From Pseudomonas viridiflava (GTDB lineage Bacteria; Pseudomonadota; Gammaproteobacteria; Pseudomonadales; Pseudomonadaceae), in assembly GCF_900582195.1 (NCBI RefSeq), contig NZ_UTHA01000001.1, forward strand, positions 372,001 through 436,000: a stretch of DNA of 64,000 bases, written 5' to 3'. The position numbers were made by a program, and so were the translations under genes. Shown here piece after piece: positions 21,492 to 30,447 of the stretch. Under the pieces are notes generated by a model. That model searched no databases. It was not told where the DNA came from and worked only from the letters and a program-made list of their open reading frames with translations. The stretch's first letter is position 1; each line of letters begins with the position of its first letter.

Positions 21492-22669
21492 GAAGCGCTG
21501 GTCGGGTTGCTGCTGACGCTCGACGCAGCGGCTGGCGATGGCGCAGTCGAAGGGGTCGAGGTGGTAGCGGTGGGGGCAGCGGCGGCTGGCGTGGCCGGAG
21601 TGGCTGGCGCGGCAGGCTTGGCAGCTGGAGTGGTAGCCGGCTTGGCGGCAGCTGGTTTGGCAGCTGGTTTGGCAGCTGGTTTGGCAGCGGCTGGCTTTTT
21701 CACGGCTGGTTTTGCGGCAGGCTTGGCGGCCGGTTTGCCAGCAGCAGGCTTGGTAGCAGTGGTCGCAGGTTTAGCAGCGGCAGCCGGTTTCGCGGCTGGC
21801 TTGGCCACGGCTTTCACTGCTGGTTTTGCAGCAGGTTTTGCCGCAGCCTTGGCAGCTGGTTTGGCAGCAGCGGTTTTTGCAGCAGGTTTTGCTGCTGGTT
21901 TCGCTACAGCTTTGGCAGCAGTTTTAGCGGCCGGTTTAGTGGCTGCGGTTTTCGCCGGAGCAGCTTTGGCAGCGGCTGGTTTTGCAGCCGGCTTGGCAGC
22001 GGCAGTACGTGCAGCTGGCTTGGCGGCAGCGGGTTTGGCAGCGGTGGTTTTAGCCGCTGGTTTTGCAGCGCTCGCCGCAGCCGGTTTTTTCGCCGCAGGT
22101 TTTGCAGTGGTTTTAGCGGCCGGTTTGGCCGCTGCTTTGACCGGTGCTTTGGCCGCAGGTCTGGCGGCAGTTTTTGCAGCTGGCTTAGCCGCTGCGGTTT
22201 TCGCAGGGGCCTTGGCTGCGGCCGGTTTGGCGGCTGCTTTCTTGGCTGGGGCCGCTGCCGGTTTGGCTGCGCGCGAGGACAACACTTTGCCTACGGCTTC
22301 TTGAACGCGACCTACACCTTGGGCCAGTTTCAGGCTTTCCTCGGCGTCGCGCTTGAGTTGCAGAATGTAGCTGCGAGTATCGGACTGACGATCCTTCAAC
22401 GCATCGAGCAGGTCTTCCAGTTCTTTCACTGCGGCCTTGGCTTTGTTCTGCGCCTTGGCTTTACCGGCAGTGGCTGCGTCCTGCAATTTGGTGCGGGATT
22501 TGTGCAGTTTTTCCTGCGCCTTGCCGCGTTGCTTTTCCAGTTTGGCGAGCAGTTTTTCAGCATCAGCCAAGGCTTGGGAGCAAGCGTTTTCCAGATGCTC
22601 GAGCAAGCTGCCCGAGAGTTGTTGGAGTAAGTGCAACGGAGTGTTTACAGGCTTCTTGGTGGCCGACAT
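21488..22669 (-). CDS. algP: Histone H1-like transcriptional regulator AlgP (AlgR3)
   Basis: DNA-associated regulator of 393 aa, first described as a positive regulator of alginate genes in P. aeruginosa. Residues 1-130 are a charged helical domain (LLEHLENACSQALADAEKLL, KAKAQNKAKAAVKELEDLLD). From about residue 135 to 362 it is a near-continuous array of KPAAKPAA-type tetra- to hexapeptides like eukaryotic histone H1 tails. The tail ends in a Ser/Thr/Pro/Ala stretch. Location beside rsd/algQ, dsbB and algR matches the Pseudomonas alginate regulatory region. Confidence 0.95.
   Translation of the reverse strand: MSATKKPVNTPLHLLQQLSGSLLEHLENACSQALADAEKLLAKLEKQRGKAQEKLHKSRTKLQDAATAGKAKAQNKAKAAVKELEDLLDALKDRQSDTRSYILQLKRDAEESLKLAQGVGRVQEAVGKVLSSRAAKPAAAPAKKAAAKPAAAKAPAKTAAAKPAAKTAARPAAKAPVKAAAKPAAKTTAKPAAKKPAAASAAKPAAKTTAAKPAAAKPAARTAAAKPAAKPAAAKAAPAKTAATKPAAKTAAKAVAKPAAKPAAKTAAAKPAAKAAAKPAAKPAVKAVAKPAAKPAAAAKPATTATKPAAGKPAAKPAAKPAVKKPAAAKPAAKPAAKPAAAKPATTPAAKPAAPATPATPAAAAPTATTSTPSTAPSPAAASSVSSNPTSAS
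21586..22267. repeat. Tandem degenerate repeat encoding the AlgP KPAA tail
   Basis: About 680 bp of imperfect 12- to 18-bp units (GGTTTGGCAGC or GGTTTTGCAGC types on the plus strand) inside algP. Internal identity makes the stretch prone to in-frame gain and loss of units. Confidence 0.9.
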
Positions 22670-22861
22670 GGTTTACCTCCTGGCTGACGTGAGTGCGGCT
22701 CATACTAGACCTCTGCAGTTACCGCCGCTAGGGCATCTTGACAGTATCGATTGCGTTGCGTTGCACCGAATCGAAAATGTTCTGCGCGAAGTCAAAAGCA
22801 GTTCACCGTTGCAGACGTTCGCGCTGGCATAATCCACCGCATCTCAGGACGGAGAGTGCCC

Positions 22862-23527
22862 ATGTCGCGCTACCTTTTTTTATCCCTCTGCATGGTTTTT
22901 CCGGCCGCTTACGCTGACGAAAAATCCACTGCGAACGAAGCTCACGATCTGGCCTACAGCCTCGGTGCCAGCCTCGGTGAACGGCTGCGTCAGGAAGTCC
23001 CGCAATTGCAGATTCAGGCGCTGGTCGACGGTTTGCAACAAGCCTATCAAGGCAAGCCACTGGCGCTGAGCGAAGCCCGCATCGAACAGATTCTGGCCGA
23101 CCATGAAGCGCAGAATGCCGAACACTCGGCACAGCCTTCGAGCGACGCGGCGATGGAAAACGAGCAGCGTTTTCTCACCGCAGAAAAAGCCAAACCAGGC
23201 GTGAAGGAATTGGCCGATGGCATCCTGCTGACCGAACTGACACCGGGCACTGGCACCCAGGCCGGTCCCGATGGGAAAGTGCAGGTGTTGTATATCGGTC
23301 GACTACCCGACGGCACCGTGTTCGATCAGAACACTCAGCCGCAATGGTTCAATCTCGACAGTGTGATTGCCGGTTGGCGCACCGCGTTGCAGAACATGCC
23401 GGTGGGCGCGAAATGGCGTCTGGTGATTCCATCGGATCAGGCCTATGGCGCCGACGGTGCCGGCGACCTGATCGCACCGTTCACACCGCTGGTGTTCGAA
23501 GTGGATTTGCGCGGCGCGAGCAGTTGA
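22862..23527 (+). CDS. FKBP-type peptidyl-prolyl cis-trans isomerase
   Basis: Periplasmic folding catalyst of 221 aa (FkpA/Mip-like). Signal peptide (YLFLSLCMVFPAAYA), an N-terminal helical dimerisation domain (AYSLGASLGERLRQEVPQLQ), and a C-terminal FKBP domain. Active-site residues are in VQVLYIGRLPDGTVFDQN (the usual VHY has LYI), VIAGWRTALQNMPVGAKWRL and IPSDQAYGADGAGD. The Ile in place of the first conserved Tyr is a minor deviation. An AGGACGGAGAG sets the start at 22862; a longer frame upstream is rejected. Divergent from algP. Confidence 0.92.
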   Translation: MSRYLFLSLCMVFPAAYADEKSTANEAHDLAYSLGASLGERLRQEVPQLQIQALVDGLQQAYQGKPLALSEARIEQILADHEAQNAEHSAQPSSDAAMENEQRFLTAEKAKPGVKELADGILLTELTPGTGTQAGPDGKVQVLYIGRLPDGTVFDQNTQPQWFNLDSVIAGWRTALQNMPVGAKWRLVIPSDQAYGADGAGDLIAPFTPLVFEVDLRGASS

Positions 23528-23533
23528 GCAGGC

Positions 23534-23571
23534 AATAAAAAACGGTGCGCTTGGGGCGCACCGTTTTTTTG
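23534..23571 (+). terminator. Bidirectional terminator between FKBP gene and rsd
   Basis: AATAAAAAACGGTGCGC, loop TTGGG, GCGCACCGTTTTTTT. A-rich and T-rich arms allow use by both convergent genes. Confidence 0.9.
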
Positions 23572-23584
23572 ATCAGGGTTCGGA

Positions 23585-24043
23585 TCAGGCCTGAACCGGA
23601 TCCTCTTCCTTGTGTGCTGTGTGCAGCACTTCAATCAGGCAGTCTTCGAGTTCGAAGCGCTCGTGCAGCAAGCCACCGAGTTCCTTGAACTTCTCGGCTA
23701 CGCACTTGCCTTCATCGCACAGATCGTTGAAGGCGAGCAGCTTCTCGGTGATGACATCGATGCGCGGATAGATCGTCTCGGCGAGTTCCAGACCACGCTT
23801 GTCGTTGAACGCCTTGGCTTCGCCAGTCAGCTGTTCGTAGATTTCGAAGTGCCCGGCCGAGACGTAATCGACCAGCACGCCGCAGAATTCCTGCAATGGC
23901 TTGCGGCTCTCGGCCAGCGACTCAGGCTGTGCACCGAGGTTATCGTAGGCGTCGATCAGCTCCTTGCGCTCCTGGAGCCAGCGGTCGATCAGCAGATGAA
24001 CTCCACCCCAACGTTCCTGAGCATTCTGACAACTTTCGAGCAT
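23585..24043 (-). CDS. rsd: Anti-sigma70 factor Rsd / AlgQ
   Basis: Rsd/AlgQ (152 aa) binds region 4 of the housekeeping sigma factor and shifts RNA polymerase towards alternative sigma factors; in Pseudomonas it affects alginate, siderophore and virulence gene expression. Family blocks are [20 protein letters not shown] at the N-terminus and [20 protein letters not shown] near the C-terminus. Start chosen at MLESCQNAQ (24043), preceded on the coding strand by GGGAAGAGAG; upstream in-frame codons lack similarity. Same strand as dsbB upstream, in the classical algP-algQ-dsbB order. Confidence 0.96.
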   Translation of the reverse strand: MLESCQNAQERWGGVHLLIDRWLQERKELIDAYDNLGAQPESLAESRKPLQEFCGVLVDYVSAGHFEIYEQLTGEAKAFNDKRGLELAETIYPRIDVITEKLLAFNDLCDEGKCVAEKFKELGGLLHERFELEDCLIEVLHTAHKEEDPVQA

Positions 24044-24226
24044 GGCGATCTCTCTTCCCTTGTGGGTCATGCTGCTCTACACCCGCGCCCCTCTTTTGAT
24101 TTTGCCTTGGGGGTCGGCCGGGCAGAGCGTCATCGAGCAACATAAATCCAATGACACATGCGGGCCAGATTATGCCCGCACGCCTATGGCTTCAAGGTAC
24201 GCAGGAGATAATGTTCATACAAGTGT

Positions 24227-24778
24227 TTAATCCCGCAGCAGCACCGGGTGCGACGCTTCGCCGCTGAGCGGGCGTTGCAGAGCACTCCAGACCAGCCGCA
24301 ACATTTGATACACCGCGAGAATCGAGACGGCGACAAAGAACAACAGGCTCCACTCCGGGATGCTCAGATCGAACAGGGTCCAGGAAATTTCCGCACAATC
24401 GGCGCCGCCGCTAAACATTTTTTGCAAGGCACAGATCCAGGGCAGACCACTGAACAGGGTCTCGGGAGCCGGCGAGCAGTTGAGCAGATGCAGCAGCGGG
24501 TCACTCTGGATCAGCACCTGCCGCCAGGCAGCCGTAGTGCCGCCAAGGCTCGCGCCCAGCGTCAACAGCCAGTAGAACCACAAACCGACACGCATGGGGC
24601 CGTGCACCGCCGCTACACCGCTGCAAACGCATAGCAGCGTGAGGAACAGGCGCTGCACCAGACAGAGACTGCAAGGGGTCAGGCCGACAGCATATTCAAG
24701 ATAATAGGAAGCTCCCAGAGCAAAGGCCCCCGCAGTGAAAGCCATGAAGAACAAGGAGCGTGAGCAGGCCAACGACAT
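24227..24778 (-). CDS. dsbB: Disulfide bond formation protein DsbB family
   Basis: Inner-membrane quinone reductase of 183 aa that re-oxidises the periplasmic thiol oxidase DsbA. Four transmembrane helices are evident. The first redox pair is C36 and C39 in TPCSLCLVQR, adjacent to the conserved Gln-Arg that contacts quinone. The periplasmic loop cysteines are in LLNCSPAPETL and SGGADCAEISW. Neighbourhood (rsd, hemY-hemX) corresponds to the second DsbB copy (DsbH) described in Pseudomonas; whether another dsbB exists elsewhere cannot be seen here. Confidence 0.94.
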   Translation of the reverse strand: MSLACSRSLFFMAFTAGAFALGASYYLEYAVGLTPCSLCLVQRLFLTLLCVCSGVAAVHGPMRVGLWFYWLLTLGASLGGTTAAWRQVLIQSDPLLHLLNCSPAPETLFSGLPWICALQKMFSGGADCAEISWTLFDLSIPEWSLLFFVAVSILAVYQMLRLVWSALQRPLSGEASHPVLLRD

Positions 24779-24996
24779 GGCTTTTCCGTACCAATAGAGA
24801 CAGACGGTTACGGTAGAGGAAAGCGTGTCAGCCTTTCAAGGCAAGGCCCTGCCGACAGTTCACCAGAGGTGTAGGGAAAACCCGACAGGTTAGAGAGGAA
24901 TAGATGTAACCCGTTGTAGGAATTTGCCCTGGACACCCACTGAAGTTGAAATTCCAGTCACAAAAGACACGCGAGGGAGCGAACCCCCGCGCCCCT

Positions 24997-26235
24997 TCAG
25001 ACGTGAGCAGGAACCGGCAACGGCGCGGCCAGCAGGCGTTCGTCCAGCAGACCGAGGCCTTCCTGAAACAACTGATTACTGCGTTCGGTATCGCCCAACT
25101 GTGCGAGCAGACGCGCCAGCTCCGCACAGGCTTCCGGATTGCGCTGCACACGCAGGCTGCTTTCCAGATAATCCCGCGCCTTGCCCCAAAGACTGGTTTG
25201 CAGACACAGGCGGCCGAGGGTCAGTAGCAAGCTCGGATCGTTCGGATGATCTTTCAACCAGCCTTCAGCGGTTTGCAACTGGCGGGCCGGGTCGCTACCG
25301 CGCACCAGACCATAGAGACGCGCCAGATGGCTGTCGTATTTGCGCTTGAGGGCGGTGCGCAGCACTTCTTCCGCTTCGACCTGAGCACCCAACTGACGTA
25401 ACTGTTCGGCGTACGCCAACACCAGCGGCGGCTCCTGCCGTTGCGCCGAGGTGAGCTGTTCCCAGGCGCGCGTGAGCGACTGCAAACCAACGCTGCCATC
25501 CTCCTCGCGCTGTGCGGCCAGCGACAGGTTTTCACCCCAGGCGCGGCGCTCAAGTTCGGCCAGCTCGGCACGCGGCAGAACTTTGTCCTTGCGCAACTCC
25601 GGCAGCAAACGAATCACCGCCGACCATTCGCCGCGCTGCTGATACAAGCGCTGCAACTGGCGTAACGTCTGCGCATTGTGCGGGTGGCGATCGTGCATCG
25701 CTTGCAGGGTCACCAAGGCACCGTCGGTATCGCCACGATCAGTCTGTAATTGCGCATGGCTCAGAGCGATTGCCAATTCCGCTTGAGGCTGACGCTCCAG
25801 CGCGCGCTCCAGCAATCGATCGCATTCCTCGTAGTTTCCTTGCTCATTGGCCGCGCGGGCTGCGCCGAGGTAGTACAGCAGCGGCTGGCGCTCAGCTTCA
25901 GCCGCTCGATACAGATGTCGCTGCGCGCTGGCCCAGCGACCTTCGGCCAGATCCAGTTGGCCGTGTTCGATCGCCACCTGGACACGACGACTGCGGTTGC
26001 GGCGCGACCATGGATTGACCACACCACTTGAGGTCATGACCAGTTCAACCAGCGCCTTGATGGCCCAGATCAGCAGCCACAACACCGCGATCACCGCCAG
26101 TGTCGCCCACAGACTCGCTTCGTAACGGAAGCTCTTGTAGGCAATCAGCACGTAGCCAGAATGCTGTGCCACTGCAAAGCCCAGCGCCGCCGTCGCCGCG
26201 ATCACCAGAAACACGATCACATACAGGCGTTTCAT
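24997..26235 (-). CDS. hemY: HemY protein, tetratricopeptide membrane protein of haem operon
   Basis: Inner-membrane protein (412 aa) with two N-terminal helices (about 5-23 and 42-65) followed by TPR repeats (for example GRWASAQRHLYRAAEAERQP and YEECDRLLERALERQPQAEL). In enterobacteria and pseudomonads hemY follows hemX and hemD; it is linked to late protoporphyrin metabolism without proven enzymatic activity. It is unrelated to Bacillus HemY. The start overlaps the hemX stop (ATGA), so it is coupled to hemX. Confidence 0.93.
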   Translation of the reverse strand: MKRLYVIVFLVIAATAALGFAVAQHSGYVLIAYKSFRYEASLWATLAVIAVLWLLIWAIKALVELVMTSSGVVNPWSRRNRSRRVQVAIEHGQLDLAEGRWASAQRHLYRAAEAERQPLLYYLGAARAANEQGNYEECDRLLERALERQPQAELAIALSHAQLQTDRGDTDGALVTLQAMHDRHPHNAQTLRQLQRLYQQRGEWSAVIRLLPELRKDKVLPRAELAELERRAWGENLSLAAQREEDGSVGLQSLTRAWEQLTSAQRQEPPLVLAYAEQLRQLGAQVEAEEVLRTALKRKYDSHLARLYGLVRGSDPARQLQTAEGWLKDHPNDPSLLLTLGRLCLQTSLWGKARDYLESSLRVQRNPEACAELARLLAQLGDTERSNQLFQEGLGLLDERLLAAPLPVPAHV

Positions 26236-27374
26236 GGCGTGTTCTCCTGCGCGGTGTTGGCGGCAGGTTTGGCAAAGGGTTTCACCGACTCTTCGGCGTT
26301 GACGTTGCGCCGCTCAAGATAAGCTTGCACCGCACTAAGCGCGCCGGCCAGATCCGGAGTCACGACCGTAACCGGCTCCTTGCTCAGCTCGCCGACCTGT
26401 TCGAGCATCACTTTGCTTTGCGGATTGTCCGGGTTGAAATTGCCCTTGAGCACATCACGCGCTTCGGCCAGCGCCTGGGTATAGACCGGCGCCTGTCCGT
26501 TGAGGGCTGCCCACTGTGCCTGTTCAAGCGCAAGGCTCAGGGCCAGACGAACCTGACTCAGACTCTGCCCGGCCAGCAACGGCCGCACATTTTTGTCGGC
26601 ATTGAAATCGATACGGATGTAGCGCGAGACCTGATCCCACCACTGCGCCCAACGACTGGCGCCATCACCGTCGGCAGTCAGGCCCAGCAGTGATTCGCCG
26701 CGATCCTTGTACTCCGGCGCCAGCTCGGTGAGGTCGATGACTTGATCACGCAGCGCGCCGAGACGCAGGAACAGGCCGGTGCGATCCGGCTGCGCGGTGC
26801 TGCGCAGCGCCACCAGGGTTTTCGCCACTTGCTCGCGAGCAGCGAAGGAGCCGGGATCGTTTTGCTCGCGAAGGATTTCGTCAGCACCCTGCACCAGCGC
26901 CTGAGCGCTGCTGATGTCCTGCAAGGCCGAAAGGCGAAGGCTGGCCAGACGCAGCAAGTGCTCGGCCTCGGCCAGACGCCAGTCCTTGCGGCTGGCACCG
27001 AGGACGGTTTCCAGACGTTGATTGAGGCGCTGTTGATCGCCCTGAAGCTGGGTTACCAGACGCTGGCGTTCGGCAAGCTCATCGGCGCCCGGCAGTTGTG
27101 CGAGGCGCTCGGTCAGACGCTGTTCATTGAGCTTCAGGCTCTGCGCCTGATCGTTCAATGCCTGCACTTCACCGGACTGCTGCTGGGTATTGGTCTGCAG
27201 GTGGCGGACCTGCCAGACACCCCAGCCACCGATCGCGACGCCGGCAGCGCCGAGCAACAGGGCGACGATGGCCAGTCCATTGCCTCGGCGCGGCTCTGTG
27301 GCCGGCGGTGGAGTTTCAACCTGAGTTTCAATCACAGGCTGGACGTCATCTTTAGGCAAGGCTGTTTCGCTCAC
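26232..27374 (-). CDS. hemX: HemX, membrane protein of haem operon
   Basis: HemX of 380 aa, often mis-named uroporphyrinogen-III C-methyltransferase although no SAM-binding motif is visible. A single transmembrane helix (about residues 33-54, NGLAIVALLLGAAGVAIGGW) follows a Pro/Thr/Glu-rich cytoplasmic tail, then a long coiled-coil (ALNDQAQSLKLNEQRLTERL) and a helical periplasmic domain with WRLAEAEHLLRLASLRL, the most conserved HemX block. Coupled to hemY by an ATGA overlap and 16 bp after hemD. Confidence 0.94.
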   Translation of the reverse strand: MSETALPKDDVQPVIETQVETPPPATEPRRGNGLAIVALLLGAAGVAIGGWGVWQVRHLQTNTQQQSGEVQALNDQAQSLKLNEQRLTERLAQLPGADELAERQRLVTQLQGDQQRLNQRLETVLGASRKDWRLAEAEHLLRLASLRLSALQDISSAQALVQGADEILREQNDPGSFAAREQVAKTLVALRSTAQPDRTGLFLRLGALRDQVIDLTELAPEYKDRGESLLGLTADGDGASRWAQWWDQVSRYIRIDFNADKNVRPLLAGQSLSQVRLALSLALEQAQWAALNGQAPVYTQALAEARDVLKGNFNPDNPQSKVMLEQVGELSKEPVTVVTPDLAGALSAVQAYLERRNVNAEESVKPFAKPAANTAQENTP

Positions 27375-27390
27375 GTATCCATCCTTTGCA

Positions 27391-28152
27391 TTAGAAAACG
27401 GGTTCGGGATGCTCCCGCAACGCCGTCAGCAAAGCCGCGGCACTCGCGCCGCGGCAATCCACAACTGTTTGAGCCCCGGCGGCATGTGCCAGCTCGGCGA
27501 CCCTTGGGCTTGGTACAAACAACGGCAACCGCGCGATCGTCGGCCAGACATCGCCGGCCATTTGGCGCAGGTGCTCGAAACCCTGTCCACTGCTGACCAC
27601 CAGCCCGTTCAAGCGTTCCGCTTCTATCCGCCGTGGCAGCTCATCCGGGGCATAGGCTGGCAGGTCGCGTCGATACAACTCCAGATACTCGACACTAGCA
27701 CCTAGCGCCCGCAAGCGCTCGGCGAGCAGTTCTCGCCCACCCTCACCGCGCAGGATCAATACCTGCGCACCGGGCTGGCTGACCGCCTCACGCAGACGCG
27801 GTAATTGCAGCAACGCTTCGCTGTCATCGCCGGCGGCCGGGAAGTTCGCGTCCAGACCGTGATCCAGCAGAATCTGCGCGGTCGCCGCGCCGACGCTGAA
27901 CCACGGCATCGCCAGCGAAGACGAATTACCGAGCAGATCCAGCGCAATGCGCGCCGCCGGTTTGCTGACCACGATCACCGCATTGCAACGCGGCAACCGC
28001 GCAATCGCCTGACGAATCTTCTCAGAGACCGGCAGCGGGACAATGTCCAGAAGCGGCAAACAGCTACTGAAAACGCCCTGCCCGGCCAACGTCTGCGCCA
28101 GCGCCGCACAGTCTTCCGCAGGGCGCGTCAGCAGCAGGCGCCAGGCGGTCAC
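27391..28152 (-). CDS. hemD: Uroporphyrinogen-III synthase
   Basis: HemD (253 aa) closes hydroxymethylbilane into uroporphyrinogen III with inversion of ring D. The family is poorly conserved; matching blocks are [19 protein letters not shown] at the N-terminus, the inter-domain segment [16 protein letters not shown], and [20 protein letters not shown] with VEYLELYRR. Its ATG overlaps the hemC stop (ATGA), so the enzyme is made together with the one that supplies its unstable substrate. Confidence 0.95.
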   Translation of the reverse strand: MTAWRLLLTRPAEDCAALAQTLAGQGVFSSCLPLLDIVPLPVSEKIRQAIARLPRCNAVIVVSKPAARIALDLLGNSSSLAMPWFSVGAATAQILLDHGLDANFPAAGDDSEALLQLPRLREAVSQPGAQVLILRGEGGRELLAERLRALGASVEYLELYRRDLPAYAPDELPRRIEAERLNGLVVSSGQGFEHLRQMAGDVWPTIARLPLFVPSPRVAELAHAAGAQTVVDCRGASAAALLTALREHPEPVF

Positions 28153-29090
28153 TCGTGACCTGCCTCGCCGTAGACCGCTTTGAGAATGTCATCGGCACCC
28201 TGACGCAGCAGGTCTTCGGCAACTTGCACACCCAGCGCTTCGGCCTCGGCGCGCGGTGCCCGGGCTTCGGCGCTGAGCAGCTTGCCGCCGCTTGGCTCTC
28301 CGACCAGACCACGCAGCCACAACTGCTCGCCTTCGAGCACGGCGTAGCAGGCGATCGGCACCTGGCAGCCGCCATTCAAATGTTTGTTGAGGGCACGTTC
28401 GGCGGTCACACGCGACGTGGTATCGGCGTGATGCAGCGGTGCGAGCAAGGCATGGATTTCAGTGTCGGCGCTGCGGCATTCAATACCGACAGCACCTTGG
28501 CCACCGGCCGGCAGACTGTCGTCGACGCTGATCGCCGAAGTGATGCGATCTTCGAAGCCGAGGCGGATCAGGCCGGCGGCCGCGAGGATGATCGCGTCGT
28601 ACTCGCCGGCATCGAGCTTGGCCAGACGGGTGTTGACGTTGCCGCGCAGGAAGCGGATCTGCAGATCCGGACGACGCGTCAGCAGTTGCGCCTGTCGGCG
28701 CAGGCTCGAAGTACCGACGATCGCGCCGGCAGGCAACGCTTCGAGGCTTGCATAGGTATTGGAAACGAAGGCATCGCGCGGGTCTTCGCGCTCGCAGATG
28801 CAGAACAGCCCGAGGCCTTCAGGGAAGTCCATCGGCACGTCTTTCATCGAGTGGACGGCGATATCGGCTTCGTTCTCGAGCAGCGCGGTTTCCAGTTCTT
28901 TGACGAACAGACCCTTGCCGCCGATCTTCGACAGTGGCGAATCAAGCAGCTTGTCGCCGCGACTGACCATTGGCACCAGTGTCACCAGCAGGCCCGGATG
29001 GGCCGCTTCCAGACGGGCTTTGACGTATTCGGCCTGCCAGAGGGCAAGCGCACTTTTACGGGTGGCGATGCGGATTTCGCGAGAGGACAT
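28149..29090 (-). CDS. hemC: Porphobilinogen deaminase (hydroxymethylbilane synthase)
   Basis: HemC (313 aa) polymerises four porphobilinogens into hydroxymethylbilane. The dipyrromethane cofactor cysteine is in [18 protein letters not shown], and catalytic residues are in [33 protein letters not shown] and [12 protein letters not shown]. Normal length. First gene of the coupled hemC-hemD-hemX-hemY transcript; algR lies 138 bp upstream on the same strand and may read through. Confidence 0.97.
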   Translation of the reverse strand: MSSREIRIATRKSALALWQAEYVKARLEAAHPGLLVTLVPMVSRGDKLLDSPLSKIGGKGLFVKELETALLENEADIAVHSMKDVPMDFPEGLGLFCICEREDPRDAFVSNTYASLEALPAGAIVGTSSLRRQAQLLTRRPDLQIRFLRGNVNTRLAKLDAGEYDAIILAAAGLIRLGFEDRITSAISVDDSLPAGGQGAVGIECRSADTEIHALLAPLHHADTTSRVTAERALNKHLNGGCQVPIACYAVLEGEQLWLRGLVGEPSGGKLLSAEARAPRAEAEALGVQVAEDLLRQGADDILKAVYGEAGHE

Positions 29091-29228
29091 GGATCAATCC
29101 GTACTGAATAGATACGGCGGATAATAACAGCTCAGCCAAATCCACTTTGACTTGAATCAGAGTCGGCGCGGCCTCCCTGGCCTGCGATGCCCGGTAAAAA
29201 GGAGTCGGAGCCGCCCGCAATGACCGGC

Positions 29229-29975
29229 TTACAGGCCCTGCATCATCTTGCGCACACCGGCCACATGCCGACGGCTGACGATCAGCGCATCACCATTGAG
29301 ACCTTTGAGGAACAGCTGGAAATGCCCCAGCGGCGTGCGCTGCAGACGTTCGATGCGGTCGCGGGCGACCAGCGCGTTGCGGTGGATACGCACGAAGCGT
29401 TCGCCGAATTCGTCTTCAAGGGCTTTGAGCGGTTCGTCCAGCAGCACCTCGCCAGCCTCGTGACGCAAGGTCACGTACTTGTGGTCGGCGATAAAATAGA
29501 CCACCTGATCCAGCGGGATCAGTTCGATGCCTTTGCGGGTGCGGGCGCTGATGTGGCTGCGCGGGCCAGTGCCACTTTCGGCAGCGGGACGGGTCAGGGC
29601 CGAGAGTTGCGCCCGATTGGGACGTTCAGCCCGTTTCAGGGCGTCATGCAGATGTTCGGTTCGCACGGGTTTCACCACATAGCCCACGGCGCTGGCCTGC
29701 AGGGCTTCCACGGCAAATTCATCGGGGCTGGTGCAAAACACCACGGCCGGCGGCGTTTCGCGTTCGCACAGACGGGCAGCAACCTGCAGGCCATCGAGGC
29801 CCGGCATGCGGATATCGAGCAGCACGATATCCGGTTTGTGGCTGTCGATCAGTGCCAACGCCTCCTCGCCATTCGTGGCGCTGGGCTCCAGAACTGTATA
29901 ACCCTCAAGCTCGCTCACCATTCGGCTGAGGCGCTCGCGAGCCAGTGGTTCGTCATCAACGATCAGGACATTCAT
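29229..29975 (-). CDS. algR: LytTR-type response regulator AlgR
   Basis: AlgR (248 aa, full family length) controls alginate synthesis, twitching motility and other surface traits. Receiver domain residues 1-120 with acidic pocket VDDEP and phospho-acceptor D54 in IVLLDIRMPGLDG. The C-terminal LytTR DNA-binding domain is marked by GIELIPLDQVVYFIADHKYV and ERFVRIHRNALVARDRIERL. The start at 29975 forms an ATGA with the stop of the preceding frame, the normal algZ-algR overlap. The kinase gene itself is missing, so phosphorylation by the usual partner is not expected. AlgR can also act unphosphorylated at some promoters. Confidence 0.95.
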   Translation of the reverse strand: MNVLIVDDEPLARERLSRMVSELEGYTVLEPSATNGEEALALIDSHKPDIVLLDIRMPGLDGLQVAARLCERETPPAVVFCTSPDEFAVEALQASAVGYVVKPVRTEHLHDALKRAERPNRAQLSALTRPAAESGTGPRSHISARTRKGIELIPLDQVVYFIADHKYVTLRHEAGEVLLDEPLKALEDEFGERFVRIHRNALVARDRIERLQRTPLGHFQLFLKGLNGDALIVSRRHVAGVRKMMQGL

Positions 29976-30109
29976 ATTGCGCTGGATTCCTGCGTGAGTC
30001 TCGCACAAGGATAGCGTAGACAGGTGAAGTGACGTCCGTCACCGCGATCCACGCTAAGACTAGCCCGAGCGCCAAAAAGTGCCGTACGTCGGCCAGCAAT
30101 ATTTGCCAG
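29972..30109 (-). pseudogene. algZ: Likely C-terminal remnant of the AlgZ/FimS sensor kinase gene
   Basis: An open frame directly before algR encodes LANIAGRRTALFGARASLSV then DRGDGRHFTCLRYPC and ends in a TGA that overlaps the algR ATG by the ATGA typical of algZ-algR. The segment looks like the end of a histidine-kinase ATPase domain (LANIxxRLxxLFG, then a beta strand). Only ~45 codons are recognisable; a full algZ needs about 1 kb, and argH starts only 472 bp away. Identification rests on position, overlap and motif, not on alignment. Confidence 0.6.
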
Positions 30110-30447
30110 TGTCCGGGTCGTACTGCTCAAAGCCCGCTGTTTCCTGCGTGTTTCACGGGGAATGCCGAAGGACAAACTGCACCCGTCCCCTCTTCTTATA
30201 GTCGGCGGCCAGACCTTTGCCCGATCCAAGTCACACCGACCCTTATGTCCAACTGTAGACGCTCGCCGGGCCGATATTGCTCAATCGAAAAATATCCTTG
30301 CGCGAAACCTCCGGAGCAGGCGGCGACTATGGCGCGCACAATGAGAAAAAAACGTATCGACCAGTGTCAGCGACAGGATTGGCAACCCTGTTATTATCCG
30401 CGCCAGCGTTTCACGCCTTTTTTCTTCAAGCCGATACGAGCGAATTC
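30110..30447. other. Intergenic region between algZ remnant and argH
   Basis: Non-coding stretch of 338 bp that must hold the promoters for divergent argH and for algR. A TTGGCA at about 30380 and TATTAT at about 30395 are visible but too close together to form one promoter. No further feature recognised. Together with the preceding remnant it marks the site of the algZ loss. Confidence 0.4.

Noticed and set aside
21507..22304. Gly/Ala/Leu-rich open frame antisense to algP
   Set aside because: It is the complement of the KPAA repeat; the apparent membrane protein is only a by-product of the repeat.
26232..27374. Uroporphyrinogen-III C-methyltransferase activity of HemX
   Set aside because: No SAM-binding motif; the common name is a transfer error. 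Listed as membrane protein HemX.
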